This document shows, piece by piece, positions 1-6,014 of a stretch of DNA of 15,146 nucleotides. How positions within the stretch are numbered: position 1 is the first letter of the stretch; every line of letters starts with the position of its first letter. Under the pieces are notes generated by a model. That model saw nothing but the letters and a program-made list of their open reading frames with translations, had not been told where the DNA came from and ran no database searches. The position numbers were made by a program, and so were the translations under genes. This DNA is from an uncultured Clostridia bacterium (GTDB lineage Bacteria; Bacillota; Clostridia; Oscillospirales; QAKW01). Location: positions 1-15,146 of the forward strand of contig CALXGU010000017.1 of assembly GCA_944387905.1 (NCBI GenBank). The letters are read 5' to 3'.

Positions 1-75
1 GGTATTGTCCTTATTACTTGAGCCGAGGCTAAAAAGAATTACGCAAATCAATATCAAAGATATATATTTTTTCAT
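1..75 (-). CDS. Second copy of lipoprotein signal region, partial (runs off left edge)
   Basis: Only the first 25 codons are inside the window. They encode a signal peptide starting MKKYISLILICVILF that is nearly identical to the start of the lipoprotein at 249-941: 71 of 75 bases agree by hand alignment. The start codon is ATG at 75, preceded by a GGGGTG ribosome binding site, the same element used by the other copy. The key difference is residue 20: the other copy reads LGSC (a usable lipobox), while this one reads LGSS because TGT has become AGT. The cysteine needed for lipid attachment is therefore missing, so the product may be secreted, stay tethered by an uncleaved signal, or be decaying. 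The similarity stops just upstream of the start codon. Whether the rest of the copy is intact cannot be seen. Confidence 0.7.
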   Translation of the reverse strand, partial: MKKYISLILICVILFSLGSSNKDNT

Positions 76-183
76 ATCTGTGCACCCCTATCTATTGCCG
101 CAGATATCGCGGCTGTTTGTTTGCTGCCTTACGGCCTCGGCTCATAAGCAATATTTGTTAATTTGACTTATCCACTTTGAGGC

Positions 184-223
184 ATGAGTTTAGATGTTTT
201 TCTATGAGTTTTAATGTCTTTCG
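184..223. repeat. Imperfect tandem 20-bp direct repeat in a 173-bp gap
   Basis: Two adjacent 20-base units, 184-203 and 204-223, both begin ATGAGTTT and agree at 16 of 20 positions. They lie in the gap (76-248) between the lipoprotein stop codon and the next lipoprotein start. The same gap holds a small inverted repeat, GCCGC/GCGGC at 97-113, and a possible 5-bp hairpin near 225-246. I see no convincing promoter or terminator there. The repeat could be a regulatory site or a chance slippage product. Confidence 0.35.
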
Positions 224-248
224 GCTTCCCCCATGCTGCAGAAGCTTT

Positions 249-941
249 TTACTGTTCTTCTGTCAGTTCTGAGCTTCTGTCATATTTTTCAAAGTACTCT
301 CCGAAACGCGCCTTTACCTGATCATAACGCTCCTCAGTGACATACTTGCCTCGGCTGCCGTTTTCATCAAGCCCGTCAATGTTTATGACGCCCTGATCTG
401 ATGCGGCATAATATGTTCCGTCTTCTCTGGTAGATTCACTAAGATAAAAGATATACTTTACGTTTTGTTTTTGTATAAACTCATTTTCGGGCAGCCACAT
501 TATTACCTCGTTGCCGTCGTCTCCTGACATACTTATTCCCATATTAGCATACGTTATCGTTTCACCTACATTCTCACCCTTTAAAACATCAAGCACGGTA
601 AGCTGTCTTAAGGTAGAAAAGCAAGAAACCATCTCACCGCTTCCATCCTGTACCTCCTGACCGTACAGTCCGTATTTTTTAGGCACCCCGTCAGTAAATG
701 TGTCTGTCAACATACCGACAACCACATAATCGCAGTCATCATATAATTCACTTTCACTCTCAAAACCGAGATAAGAACTGCTTGAGTTTACGACAGGCAT
801 ATCCTCGAATTTTTCATGCCCCACCTCAAGATTGTAATCGGGCACTTCGGACACTTGGGGCGTGTCGGTATTGTCTTTATTACACGAGCCGAGGCTAAAA
901 AGAATTACGCAGATCAATATCAAAGATATATATTTTTTCAT
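249..941 (-). CDS. Lipoprotein of unknown function, paired with metalloprotease
   Basis: A 230-residue exported lipoprotein. The start at 941 is chosen over an in-frame ATG at 983 because it gives a clean signal peptide (MKK, hydrophobic core, lipobox LGSC with Cys20) and sits behind GGGGTG in the tail of the upstream gene. The mature part begins with an acidic, Ser/Thr/Asn-rich linker. A compact domain follows (about residues 50-200) with segments such as DYVVVGML, LTVLDVLKGENVG and VKYIFYLSES; patterns of the TVLDVLKG type recur in small secreted domains of Clostridia, but I cannot name the family. The charged tail ends in SSELTEEQ. Its start codon lies one base after the stop codon of the metalloprotease gene, so the two are almost certainly co-transcribed and translationally coupled. 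A role as inhibitor, chaperone or anchor for the protease is speculation. A second copy starts immediately downstream. Confidence 0.85.
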   Translation of the reverse strand: MKKYISLILICVILFSLGSCNKDNTDTPQVSEVPDYNLEVGHEKFEDMPVVNSSSSYLGFESESELYDDCDYVVVGMLTDTFTDGVPKKYGLYGQEVQDGSGEMVSCFSTLRQLTVLDVLKGENVGETITYANMGISMSGDDGNEVIMWLPENEFIQKQNVKYIFYLSESTREDGTYYAASDQGVINIDGLDENGSRGKYVTEERYDQVKARFGEYFEKYDRSSELTEEQ

Positions 942-942
942 T

Positions 943-1974
943 TTATTCACCCCATTTGATTCTAAGATGGTCTCTGTCGACAAAGGTCGTTGTCAAGCTG
1001 TCCGCGCCGATTCCGCTGTTCATCATCAAAGGTATATTTCCGACATCATCGCTTGAATACAGCTTGAATTTTTCATGTATCTTGTTGGCGCGGGTAAAAG
1101 AGGTGTAGGATATATTGCTGTCGGAACCGTCGGTATGGCCGAGCGACAGCGCATGACCTATCTCGTGAATGACGACGGACTGGTGATACTGATATAAATA
1201 ATCGCTCTGATCAAATTCCCCTCTGCTGGCATCGATATTATCTTTGTCTATAATTATGTCTACATAGTTGAAGGTTCCGTCAAGATAGGCATACGGCTCG
1301 CTGACCGCTATTCCATCTCTATATGTCATACCAAAAACATAATCATAGCCTGTATCGCCAACATATACCCCGAGTTTTTTATCGGTATTACTGTAATCCC
1401 TGTAAAGATAGACGTTAGAGGATATGCCGTTCCACTGTATAATGCTGGACTGGATAAGCGCATCGTACTGTGAATAATCAGTGCTGCCGACACTGCTTGC
1501 GTCAATAAAGTAATTTATACTGCTCGCGCTGGGATAGCTTTTTTTCCAGATATGGCTGTCCTTGATAACACCCCCTTCGTTGACGCCCGCCTCGAATTTG
1601 AACGTGCGCGCACCGCAATAGCTCCTGTTGCCCGCGGAATCATAGGTGTAAAGACACCATCTGTAATAATGCCCGCGCTGAAGCATGCTTGTCGGTACCA
1701 CAAAGTATGTTGAGCCTGCGCTGATATATTGATCTGTATATACCATAGGCCCGTTTTCATTTATAGGAATAACTCCGCTGACCCCTGTCATGCTTGTTGT
1801 CGGGGTCACATCACGCATATTAAGAGTATAATGCGTGATTCCGCTTACCCCGTTCCATCTGAGCCACAGCTCATAGAACGGAATTATCTGTCTGTCCTCC
1901 GGAGAAGTATATGTCGCCTTCGCCGGAGCCGCGCTGGCTACAGGTAATGCAAAAGGCATAGCTGTAACAATCAT
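943..1974 (-). CDS. Exported matrixin-like zinc metalloprotease with FN3-like domain
   Basis: A 343-codon frame. After a hydrophobic signal segment (core within residues 1-18, likely cleavage near ASAAPA) comes a fibronectin-III-like domain (about 25-128; LRWNGVSGITHY, GHYYRWCLYTYDSAGN). The catalytic domain follows (about 140-343) with HEIGHALSLGH at 270-280 and then TD, the metzincin zinc motif: His270, Glu271, His274, His280. Position 277, normally Gly, is Ser. PLMMNSG near 315-321 is a plausible Met-turn. This indicates a secreted zinc endopeptidase; the substrate is unknown. The start is doubtful: ATG 1974 has no ribosome binding site and yields a signal peptide without basic residues, yet the same frame continues upstream through KKLRVISFFVVIV and is then blocked by TAA at 2014-2016. 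One base more or fewer in the A7 tract at 2009-2015 would join it to an upstream start (see findings). The lipoprotein gene follows after one base. Confidence 0.8.
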   Translation of the reverse strand: MIVTAMPFALPVASAAPAKATYTSPEDRQIIPFYELWLRWNGVSGITHYTLNMRDVTPTTSMTGVSGVIPINENGPMVYTDQYISAGSTYFVVPTSMLQRGHYYRWCLYTYDSAGNRSYCGARTFKFEAGVNEGGVIKDSHIWKKSYPSASSINYFIDASSVGSTDYSQYDALIQSSIIQWNGISSNVYLYRDYSNTDKKLGVYVGDTGYDYVFGMTYRDGIAVSEPYAYLDGTFNYVDIIIDKDNIDASRGEFDQSDYLYQYHQSVVIHEIGHALSLGHTDGSDSNISYTSFTRANKIHEKFKLYSSDDVGNIPLMMNSGIGADSLTTTFVDRDHLRIKWGE

Positions 1975-2008
1975 GACTATAACTACAAAAAATGAGATTA
2001 CCCTTAAC

Positions 2009-2015
2009 TTTTTTT
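2009..2015 (-). other. A7 homopolymer breaking the signal-peptide frame
   Basis: On the minus strand seven A residues followed by G separate the upstream start codons from the hydrophobic core of the metalloprotease signal peptide. Reading from GTG at 2026 gives V-K-Q-I-K-K and then leaves the correct frame; one A fewer would continue as KKLRVISFF. Reading from ATG at 2063 gives MYTIYKLRIIKRSEANKK; one A more would also continue into KKLRVISFF. As written, neither start reaches the protease. This may be a sequence or assembly error, a phase-variable tract, a transcriptional slippage site or a true lesion. Confidence 0.6.
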
Positions 2016-2077
2016 ATTTGCTTCACTGCGTTTTATAATTCTTAATTTATAGATTGTGTACATCTATATTTACTTAT

Positions 2078-2106
2078 ATTATAGGCTATATTTACCATCG
2101 TGTCAA
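2078..2106 (-). promoter_or_regulatory. Perfect consensus sigma-A promoter of the metalloprotease-lipoprotein unit
   Basis: On the minus strand TTGACA (2106-2101), a 17-base spacer and TATAAT (2083-2078) match the housekeeping consensus exactly. The stretch just upstream of the -35 box (2107-2136) consists of A and T tracts typical of an UP element. Transcription would start near 2071, giving a leader of roughly 45 bases to the GTG at 2026. The promoter is wedged directly against the 3' end of the M23 peptidase gene. Confidence 0.85.
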
Positions 2107-2134
2107 CAAATTGCATAAAAAAAATAATATTTTT

Positions 2135-3046
2135 TTAAACTTTTGCACGATATTTCTCTAAAAAGCAAATTATCTGATAACAGTCGATCCAGATCTGATT
2201 TACGCCGTCCTTTTGGCTTTCGTCAAAAATCAGCTGAATACCGAAATGCAGGTGGGGAGTATTGATATTGTTTACGTTTTCCTTTGACGAATAGCCCGTC
2301 ATTCCGAGATAGCCTATAAGCTGGCCCGCCTTTACCGTGTCGCCCTCTTTGAGACCGTCGGCAAACGGCTTGTTTTTGCGCAGATGAGCATAGTAATAAT
2401 AGCGCCTGCCGTCGTTTGAACGAATGCCTACACGCCAGCCGCCGTACTGGTTCCAGCCCAGAGCCTCGATCCTGCCTCCCTCCACCGCCACTATCGGTGT
2501 GCCGACAGAGCCCATCATATCATGACCCAGATGCTTTCTCTTGTAGCCGTAGGAGCGTGACGCGCCGAAATCATCATAATGCGAATAGTAATAGCCTGCG
2601 GCAAACGGAGAGTAAACAAGTACTCCGTACTCGCCGTCATCATTATAGCCGACATATCCCGACAGCACTGCGCTGTAAGCCTCATAGTAGTAATTATAGT
2701 ATTTCATATCGGCGGTTATCGTCTGGATATCCTCGGCGTTCTGTATGCGCTCATACAGCTGGGTTACATATTTATCCTTGCCGCTTGTAAATTCACCGCC
2801 GTTTTTGCACGCGGCATACGCCAACAGCTCTATCCAGCTGACAGGAGTGTCTGTATCATGTGACTGTATATCTATATCAAGCGCCTGACGCAGCACCGAC
2901 GTCGTAGGCGTAAAATCCACCCATTTTATGTAATCGCCCGATACGGTCTGCGCACGCTGTACGCCGAACGCCGCCGCAGCGCTCAATGCAAGCACGACCG
3001 ATAAAACCAGAGCGGCAATTTTCTTCATACTGTAAACTCTGAACAT
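2135..3046 (-). CDS. Exported M23-family (LytM-like) peptidase
   Basis: A 303-residue exported protein with a C-terminal M23 domain, a zinc peptidase family that cleaves peptidoglycan cross-bridges or stem peptides. The start at 3046 is chosen because GGAG lies eight bases upstream; an ATG at 3028 (MKKIAALVLSVV) is the alternative, and an in-frame ATG at 3151 falls in the upstream terminator. A signal peptide (about 1-33) is followed by an uncharacterised Tyr-rich domain (about 40-150). The catalytic domain (about 165-272) has HLGHD (His172 and Asp176 as zinc ligands), YYAHL with His221, and HLHFG (His265, His267), so all expected metal and catalytic residues are present. A strong terminator and a short gap separate it from the upstream amidase gene, so it probably has its own promoter. 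A TACAAT at about 3069-3074 is a candidate -10, but no good -35 was found. Role in wall turnover is inferred from the family. Confidence 0.88.
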   Translation of the reverse strand: MFRVYSMKKIAALVLSVVLALSAAAAFGVQRAQTVSGDYIKWVDFTPTTSVLRQALDIDIQSHDTDTPVSWIELLAYAACKNGGEFTSGKDKYVTQLYERIQNAEDIQTITADMKYYNYYYEAYSAVLSGYVGYNDDGEYGVLVYSPFAAGYYYSHYDDFGASRSYGYKRKHLGHDMMGSVGTPIVAVEGGRIEALGWNQYGGWRVGIRSNDGRRYYYYAHLRKNKPFADGLKEGDTVKAGQLIGYLGMTGYSSKENVNNINTPHLHFGIQLIFDESQKDGVNQIWIDCYQIICFLEKYRAKV

Positions 3047-3148
3047 AAAATCAACTCCAAGATAATTGTATGCCGCTTTCACAAAAAATTGACCCGTGCC
3101 TTTGCAAGACCGCACGCAAGTGCACAGACCAAGGCATATAAACCCGCA

Positions 3149-3178
3149 CAAAAAAAGCCGCGGACCTATGTCCGCGGC
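3149..3178 (-). terminator. Rho-independent terminator of the amidase gene
   Basis: A perfect 9-bp GC-rich inverted repeat (GCCGCGGAC, 3157-3165; GTCCGCGGC, 3170-3178) with a 4-base loop is followed on the minus strand by seven T residues (3156-3150). It begins nine bases after the amidase stop codon and should end that leftward transcript cleanly before the M23 peptidase gene. Confidence 0.93.
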
Positions 3179-3187
3179 GGGTTATTA

Positions 3188-4759
3188 TCATAGAGATTTT
3201 AAATAATCGTCAATGCCAAGAGCTATCTGCTCGCCTATACCGTTTATGTTGTTAACTATCCACTCGGCATATGTCGGGTAATCGTGAAACTCGACTTCAA
3301 GAATCAGATTTGCCATCGTGGGCAGACGCACCTCCGCATACGGCTTTTGACCGTTTATCTGACTTTCGTACATGTCATCATGTATTCCGTTATCCTCAGT
3401 CGGGGTAAACTGAGAGAGTCTGTCGTATATGAACTGCGAAAGCTCTTTGGCGCCTTTGTTGTTGCCGTTATAATAGCAGGTTGTTCCCTGATACTTTCCG
3501 TCATTTGTAAAGCCTACGGCATTTGAATGTATCGCTACATACGCGTCCGCGCCCAGCTGAGCCGCCTCGTCTGCCCTGTTGAACTCGGCGTCTTCTTTTA
3601 TCGATGTATTTACATCAGCCGTGTAAACGTCATAGCCCATCTCCTTCAGCCGATTTTCGACATAAGCCGCCACAAGCTGCATCTGCTCGCCCTCGTTGGT
3701 GTCAACGCCTGTATACGGGTTTGTCATCTGGTTGGACGGGCTGAGATATACAAGATATTTGACATCGGGGCTCTCATAGCCGTCAAAGAAGTAGTTATAG
3801 ATCATCGACGCGCATTCCGCACGTATGATATTGTTCTTAGGGGTCAGGTTGCCGTCATCATCACCGAAGAATATGACTCCGAGCGATGCCGCCACCGCTT
3901 TTTTGGCATAATCGGACGTTGTATCAAAATCGCCCGCCGCGATCCCGTTTTCCCGTGCGGCACTGACAACGGCATCGACATCTACAGCTTCAAGCTCCTG
4001 AGGATCCATCAGGATACGCATCATCATTACCGCGGCCTCCTGACGTTTTATCTCGACCTGAGGATTGAACTTGCCCTCTCCGACTCCGTCAACTATTCCT
4101 GCCTCTGCACACGCCATGACCGCCTCATAATACCATTTACCGCTTTCAACATCAGTGAAGCTTATCTGTATATCACTTGTCATGACCTGCGGATCATCAC
4201 GAAAAATATTATATATCATCTGGCAGAACTGCGCGCGCGTCATGTTTGAACGCGGCTCAAACTCCGTTTCGGACATGCCGCTGAAAAATCCGGCAGACAC
4301 GACGTCACGGATTTTTTTATATCCCCAGTAACTCTTGCTGACATCAGTAAACACGCTCATGTCGACATCGGAATCCACCACTATAAAATCAAGCGTATAT
4401 GTTTTGCCGTAAATCTCAAAAGTATACAGCAATCTGCCCGGTTCTGACGTATCGGGAAACGGTTCCATATCTTCATCATCAAGATATACGCGCTGCTGTG
4501 TATCGTCATCAAACACAAAGTCTATGTAGCCCCCGGACAGATCGGGTTTTTGGTCAAGTTCTATAAATCTGTATATATCATCAGCATATATTGTATCTGA
4601 CACGACCTGTTTTTGCTGCTGATCATCGTCCTGCTCAGGAACAGTTTCCTCAGTAACATCTTTAACGTCCTGATCATCCCCGTCCTGTGCATACGCGAAC
4701 GCCGACAAAAGCGTCATTGCCATGCACACAACAACAATATAGCTTATTAATTTTTTCAT
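3188..4759 (-). CDS. N-acetylmuramoyl-L-alanine amidase with SLH domains
   Basis: A 523-residue wall-bound protein predicted to cut the bond between N-acetylmuramic acid and the stem peptide. The start at 4759 has GGAGTG a few bases upstream and gives a normal signal peptide (1-24, ending AFAYA). An Asp/Gln-rich linker and a small beta domain (about 55-135) precede three S-layer homology repeats: about 138-187, 201-251 and a degenerate one at 263-325, which would bind secondary wall polymer. The C-terminal domain (about 334-523) matches the Amidase_3 fold: IHSNA with His411, and ILEVEF with Glu488 as probable catalytic acid. The first zinc motif, usually DPGHGG, is replaced by LSPSNQMTN, so the first His is absent; Glu356 or Glu358 may supply the second ligand. 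This LSPSNQ form is, to my knowledge, a recurring variant in Clostridia and their phages. The gene has its own promoter and terminator. Confidence 0.88.
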   Translation of the reverse strand: MKKLISYIVVVCMAMTLLSAFAYAQDGDDQDVKDVTEETVPEQDDDQQQKQVVSDTIYADDIYRFIELDQKPDLSGGYIDFVFDDDTQQRVYLDDEDMEPFPDTSEPGRLLYTFEIYGKTYTLDFIVVDSDVDMSVFTDVSKSYWGYKKIRDVVSAGFFSGMSETEFEPRSNMTRAQFCQMIYNIFRDDPQVMTSDIQISFTDVESGKWYYEAVMACAEAGIVDGVGEGKFNPQVEIKRQEAAVMMMRILMDPQELEAVDVDAVVSAARENGIAAGDFDTTSDYAKKAVAASLGVIFFGDDDGNLTPKNNIIRAECASMIYNYFFDGYESPDVKYLVYLSPSNQMTNPYTGVDTNEGEQMQLVAAYVENRLKEMGYDVYTADVNTSIKEDAEFNRADEAAQLGADAYVAIHSNAVGFTNDGKYQGTTCYYNGNNKGAKELSQFIYDRLSQFTPTEDNGIHDDMYESQINGQKPYAEVRLPTMANLILEVEFHDYPTYAEWIVNNINGIGEQIALGIDDYLKSL

Positions 4760-4785
4760 CCTATCACTCCCTAAAAATATAATAT

Positions 4786-4813
4786 ATTTTAGCATACGTT
4801 TAAAAAAAGTCAA
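4786..4813 (-). promoter_or_regulatory. Extended -10 promoter of the SLH amidase gene
   Basis: Minus strand TTGACT (4813-4808), a 16-base spacer and TAAAAT (4791-4786) preceded by TGC form an extended -10 promoter. The predicted start of transcription is near 4779, leaving a leader of about 20 bases with a good ribosome binding site before the ATG at 4759. It lies in the divergent gap shared with the asparaginase gene. Confidence 0.7.
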
Positions 4814-4901
4814 TAACAGACAAGAAGTTTTAACATGTAAAATAATACCATCAAGGATAACCGCTGCAATTTTCGGCGATTAATATACTGAGGTGAAAAG
4901 A

Positions 4902-5903
4902 ATGAAGAAAAAAATACTGCTTATAGGTACCGGAGGAACTATTGCATGCGAAATCACAAAAGACGGGCTCAAACCTGAATTCAACGCAGATGAGCTTATA
5001 GAATTCATGCCACGGCTAAAGGACATATGCAATATAGACTGTATCTGTCTTTTCAATATAGACAGTACAAGCATAACTCCCGCGCACTGGTGCCAAATTG
5101 CGGAAAGCATACGTAAAAACTATGCTGATTATGACGGATTCGTGATAACCCACGGTACCGATACCATGGCATACTCCGCGGCGGCGCTGAGCTATCTTGT
5201 ACAGAACCCCGGCAAGCCTGTAATATTGACCGGCTCTCAGCGCCCTATCGGCTTTGACGGCAGCGACGCAAAAACCAACCTGCGCGACAGCTTTATATGT
5301 GCGTGTTCGGACAAGCTTTGCGGGGTGACTGTGGTGTTTGACGGCAAAGTCATATCCGCGACACGCGCCAAAAAGACTCACACCAAAAGCTACAATGCTT
5401 TTGAAAGTATGAACTTCCCTTATATAGCACACATAACAGACGGAAGAATAAACCATTATATAACGCTCAAACAGACGGCAAGCCGTGCTTTTTTCAACAG
5501 GGTAAACGAAAATGTGGCCATAATAAAGATATTCCCGTCAATGAAAGCGCAGCAGCTCAACCGCATGCTGGAAGGTCTGAGCGGGGCTGTGATCGAGAGC
5601 TACGGCACGGGTGGCATGCCGATTGGTATTCTGGAGCCGGTGCTGGAATCTGCCCAGAAACGTTCTGTTATTATCGCCATAACGACACAGGCAGAACACG
5701 GAGGCAGTGACCTTTGCGCCTATGCCGCGGGCTGCGGACTGAAAAAATATCCGAACATAATAGAGGGCTTCGACATCACGACCGAGGCGGCGCTGGCAAA
5801 GCTTATGTGGATACTGTCTGACAATAAAGATATCCCGAGCATAAAACGCCTGTTTTACACTCCGGTTCAATTTGATATATTCAATCCGGATTATGCGATT
5901 TGA
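4902..5903 (+). CDS. ansA: Type I (cytoplasmic) L-asparaginase
   Basis: A 333-residue enzyme that hydrolyses L-asparagine to aspartate and ammonia. The start at 4902 is preferred to an in-frame GTG at 4893 because that GTG lies inside the AGGTG ribosome binding site. The N-terminal motif GTGGTIA carries the catalytic Thr13; HGTDTMAYSA gives the second catalytic Thr86 with Asp87; ILTGSQRP and DAKTNLRDS follow; ATRAKKTHT supplies the expected Lys near 157-158. The C-terminal half has the smaller alpha/beta domain with TQAEHGGSDL. Length and the absence of a signal peptide fit the cytoplasmic type I group rather than periplasmic type II. It is divergent from the amidase gene and is followed by a gap containing the antiporter promoter; no clear terminator lies behind it, so some read-through is likely. 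I saw no convincing promoter directly upstream. Confidence 0.93.
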   Translation: MKKKILLIGTGGTIACEITKDGLKPEFNADELIEFMPRLKDICNIDCICLFNIDSTSITPAHWCQIAESIRKNYADYDGFVITHGTDTMAYSAAALSYLVQNPGKPVILTGSQRPIGFDGSDAKTNLRDSFICACSDKLCGVTVVFDGKVISATRAKKTHTKSYNAFESMNFPYIAHITDGRINHYITLKQTASRAFFNRVNENVAIIKIFPSMKAQQLNRMLEGLSGAVIESYGTGGMPIGILEPVLESAQKRSVIIAITTQAEHGGSDLCAYAAGCGLKKYPNIIEGFDITTEAALAKLMWILSDNKDIPSIKRLFYTPVQFDIFNPDYAI

Positions 5904-5947
5904 TATAATAGGCCTTTGCGATCGGTATTTTTTGTTATAAATTGATA

Positions 5948-5976
5948 TTGATTTTATTTTGTCCCGGTTGTATAAT
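5948..5976 (+). promoter_or_regulatory. Sigma-A type promoter of the antiporter-gpsA unit
   Basis: TTGATT (5948-5953), a 17-base spacer and a perfect TATAAT (5971-5976) lie 38 bases before the antiporter start codon. Transcription should start near 5983, giving a leader of about 30 bases with the AGGGG ribosome binding site at 6003-6007. Confidence 0.75.
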
Positions 5977-6014
5977 TCAGTATGCTTTAAAATATGTTAA
6001 ACAGGGGAAAATAA

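Noticed and set aside
97..113. GCCGC/GCGGC hairpin as a terminator between the lipoprotein copies
   Set aside because: Only five base pairs and no T-run in the direction of transcription.
2110..2136. AT-only inverted repeat behind the M23 gene as a terminator
   Set aside because: The stem would contain no GC pairs, so it is unlikely to stop polymerase. Its position immediately upstream of a -35 box fits an UP element better.
2138..2720. Plus-strand Arg/Ser/His-rich frames opposite the M23 gene
   Set aside because: The complementary strand encodes a complete M23 peptidase with all catalytic residues.
3097..3136. 6-bp inverted repeat TGCCTT/AAGGCA upstream of the M23 gene as an operator
   Set aside because: The arms are short and separated by 28 bases, and no clear promoter core lies next to it; it is probably chance.
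3527..4249. Plus-strand open frame of 240 codons opposite the amidase gene
   Set aside because: It overlaps the SLH and amidase coding region entirely, has no ribosome binding site and no recognisable domain; it is an antisense shadow.
5904..5909. TATAAT right after the asparaginase stop codon as a second antiporter promoter
   Set aside because: No -35 box at 16-18 bases; the nearest TTGATA is 26 bases upstream. The promoter at 5948-5976 is far better placed.
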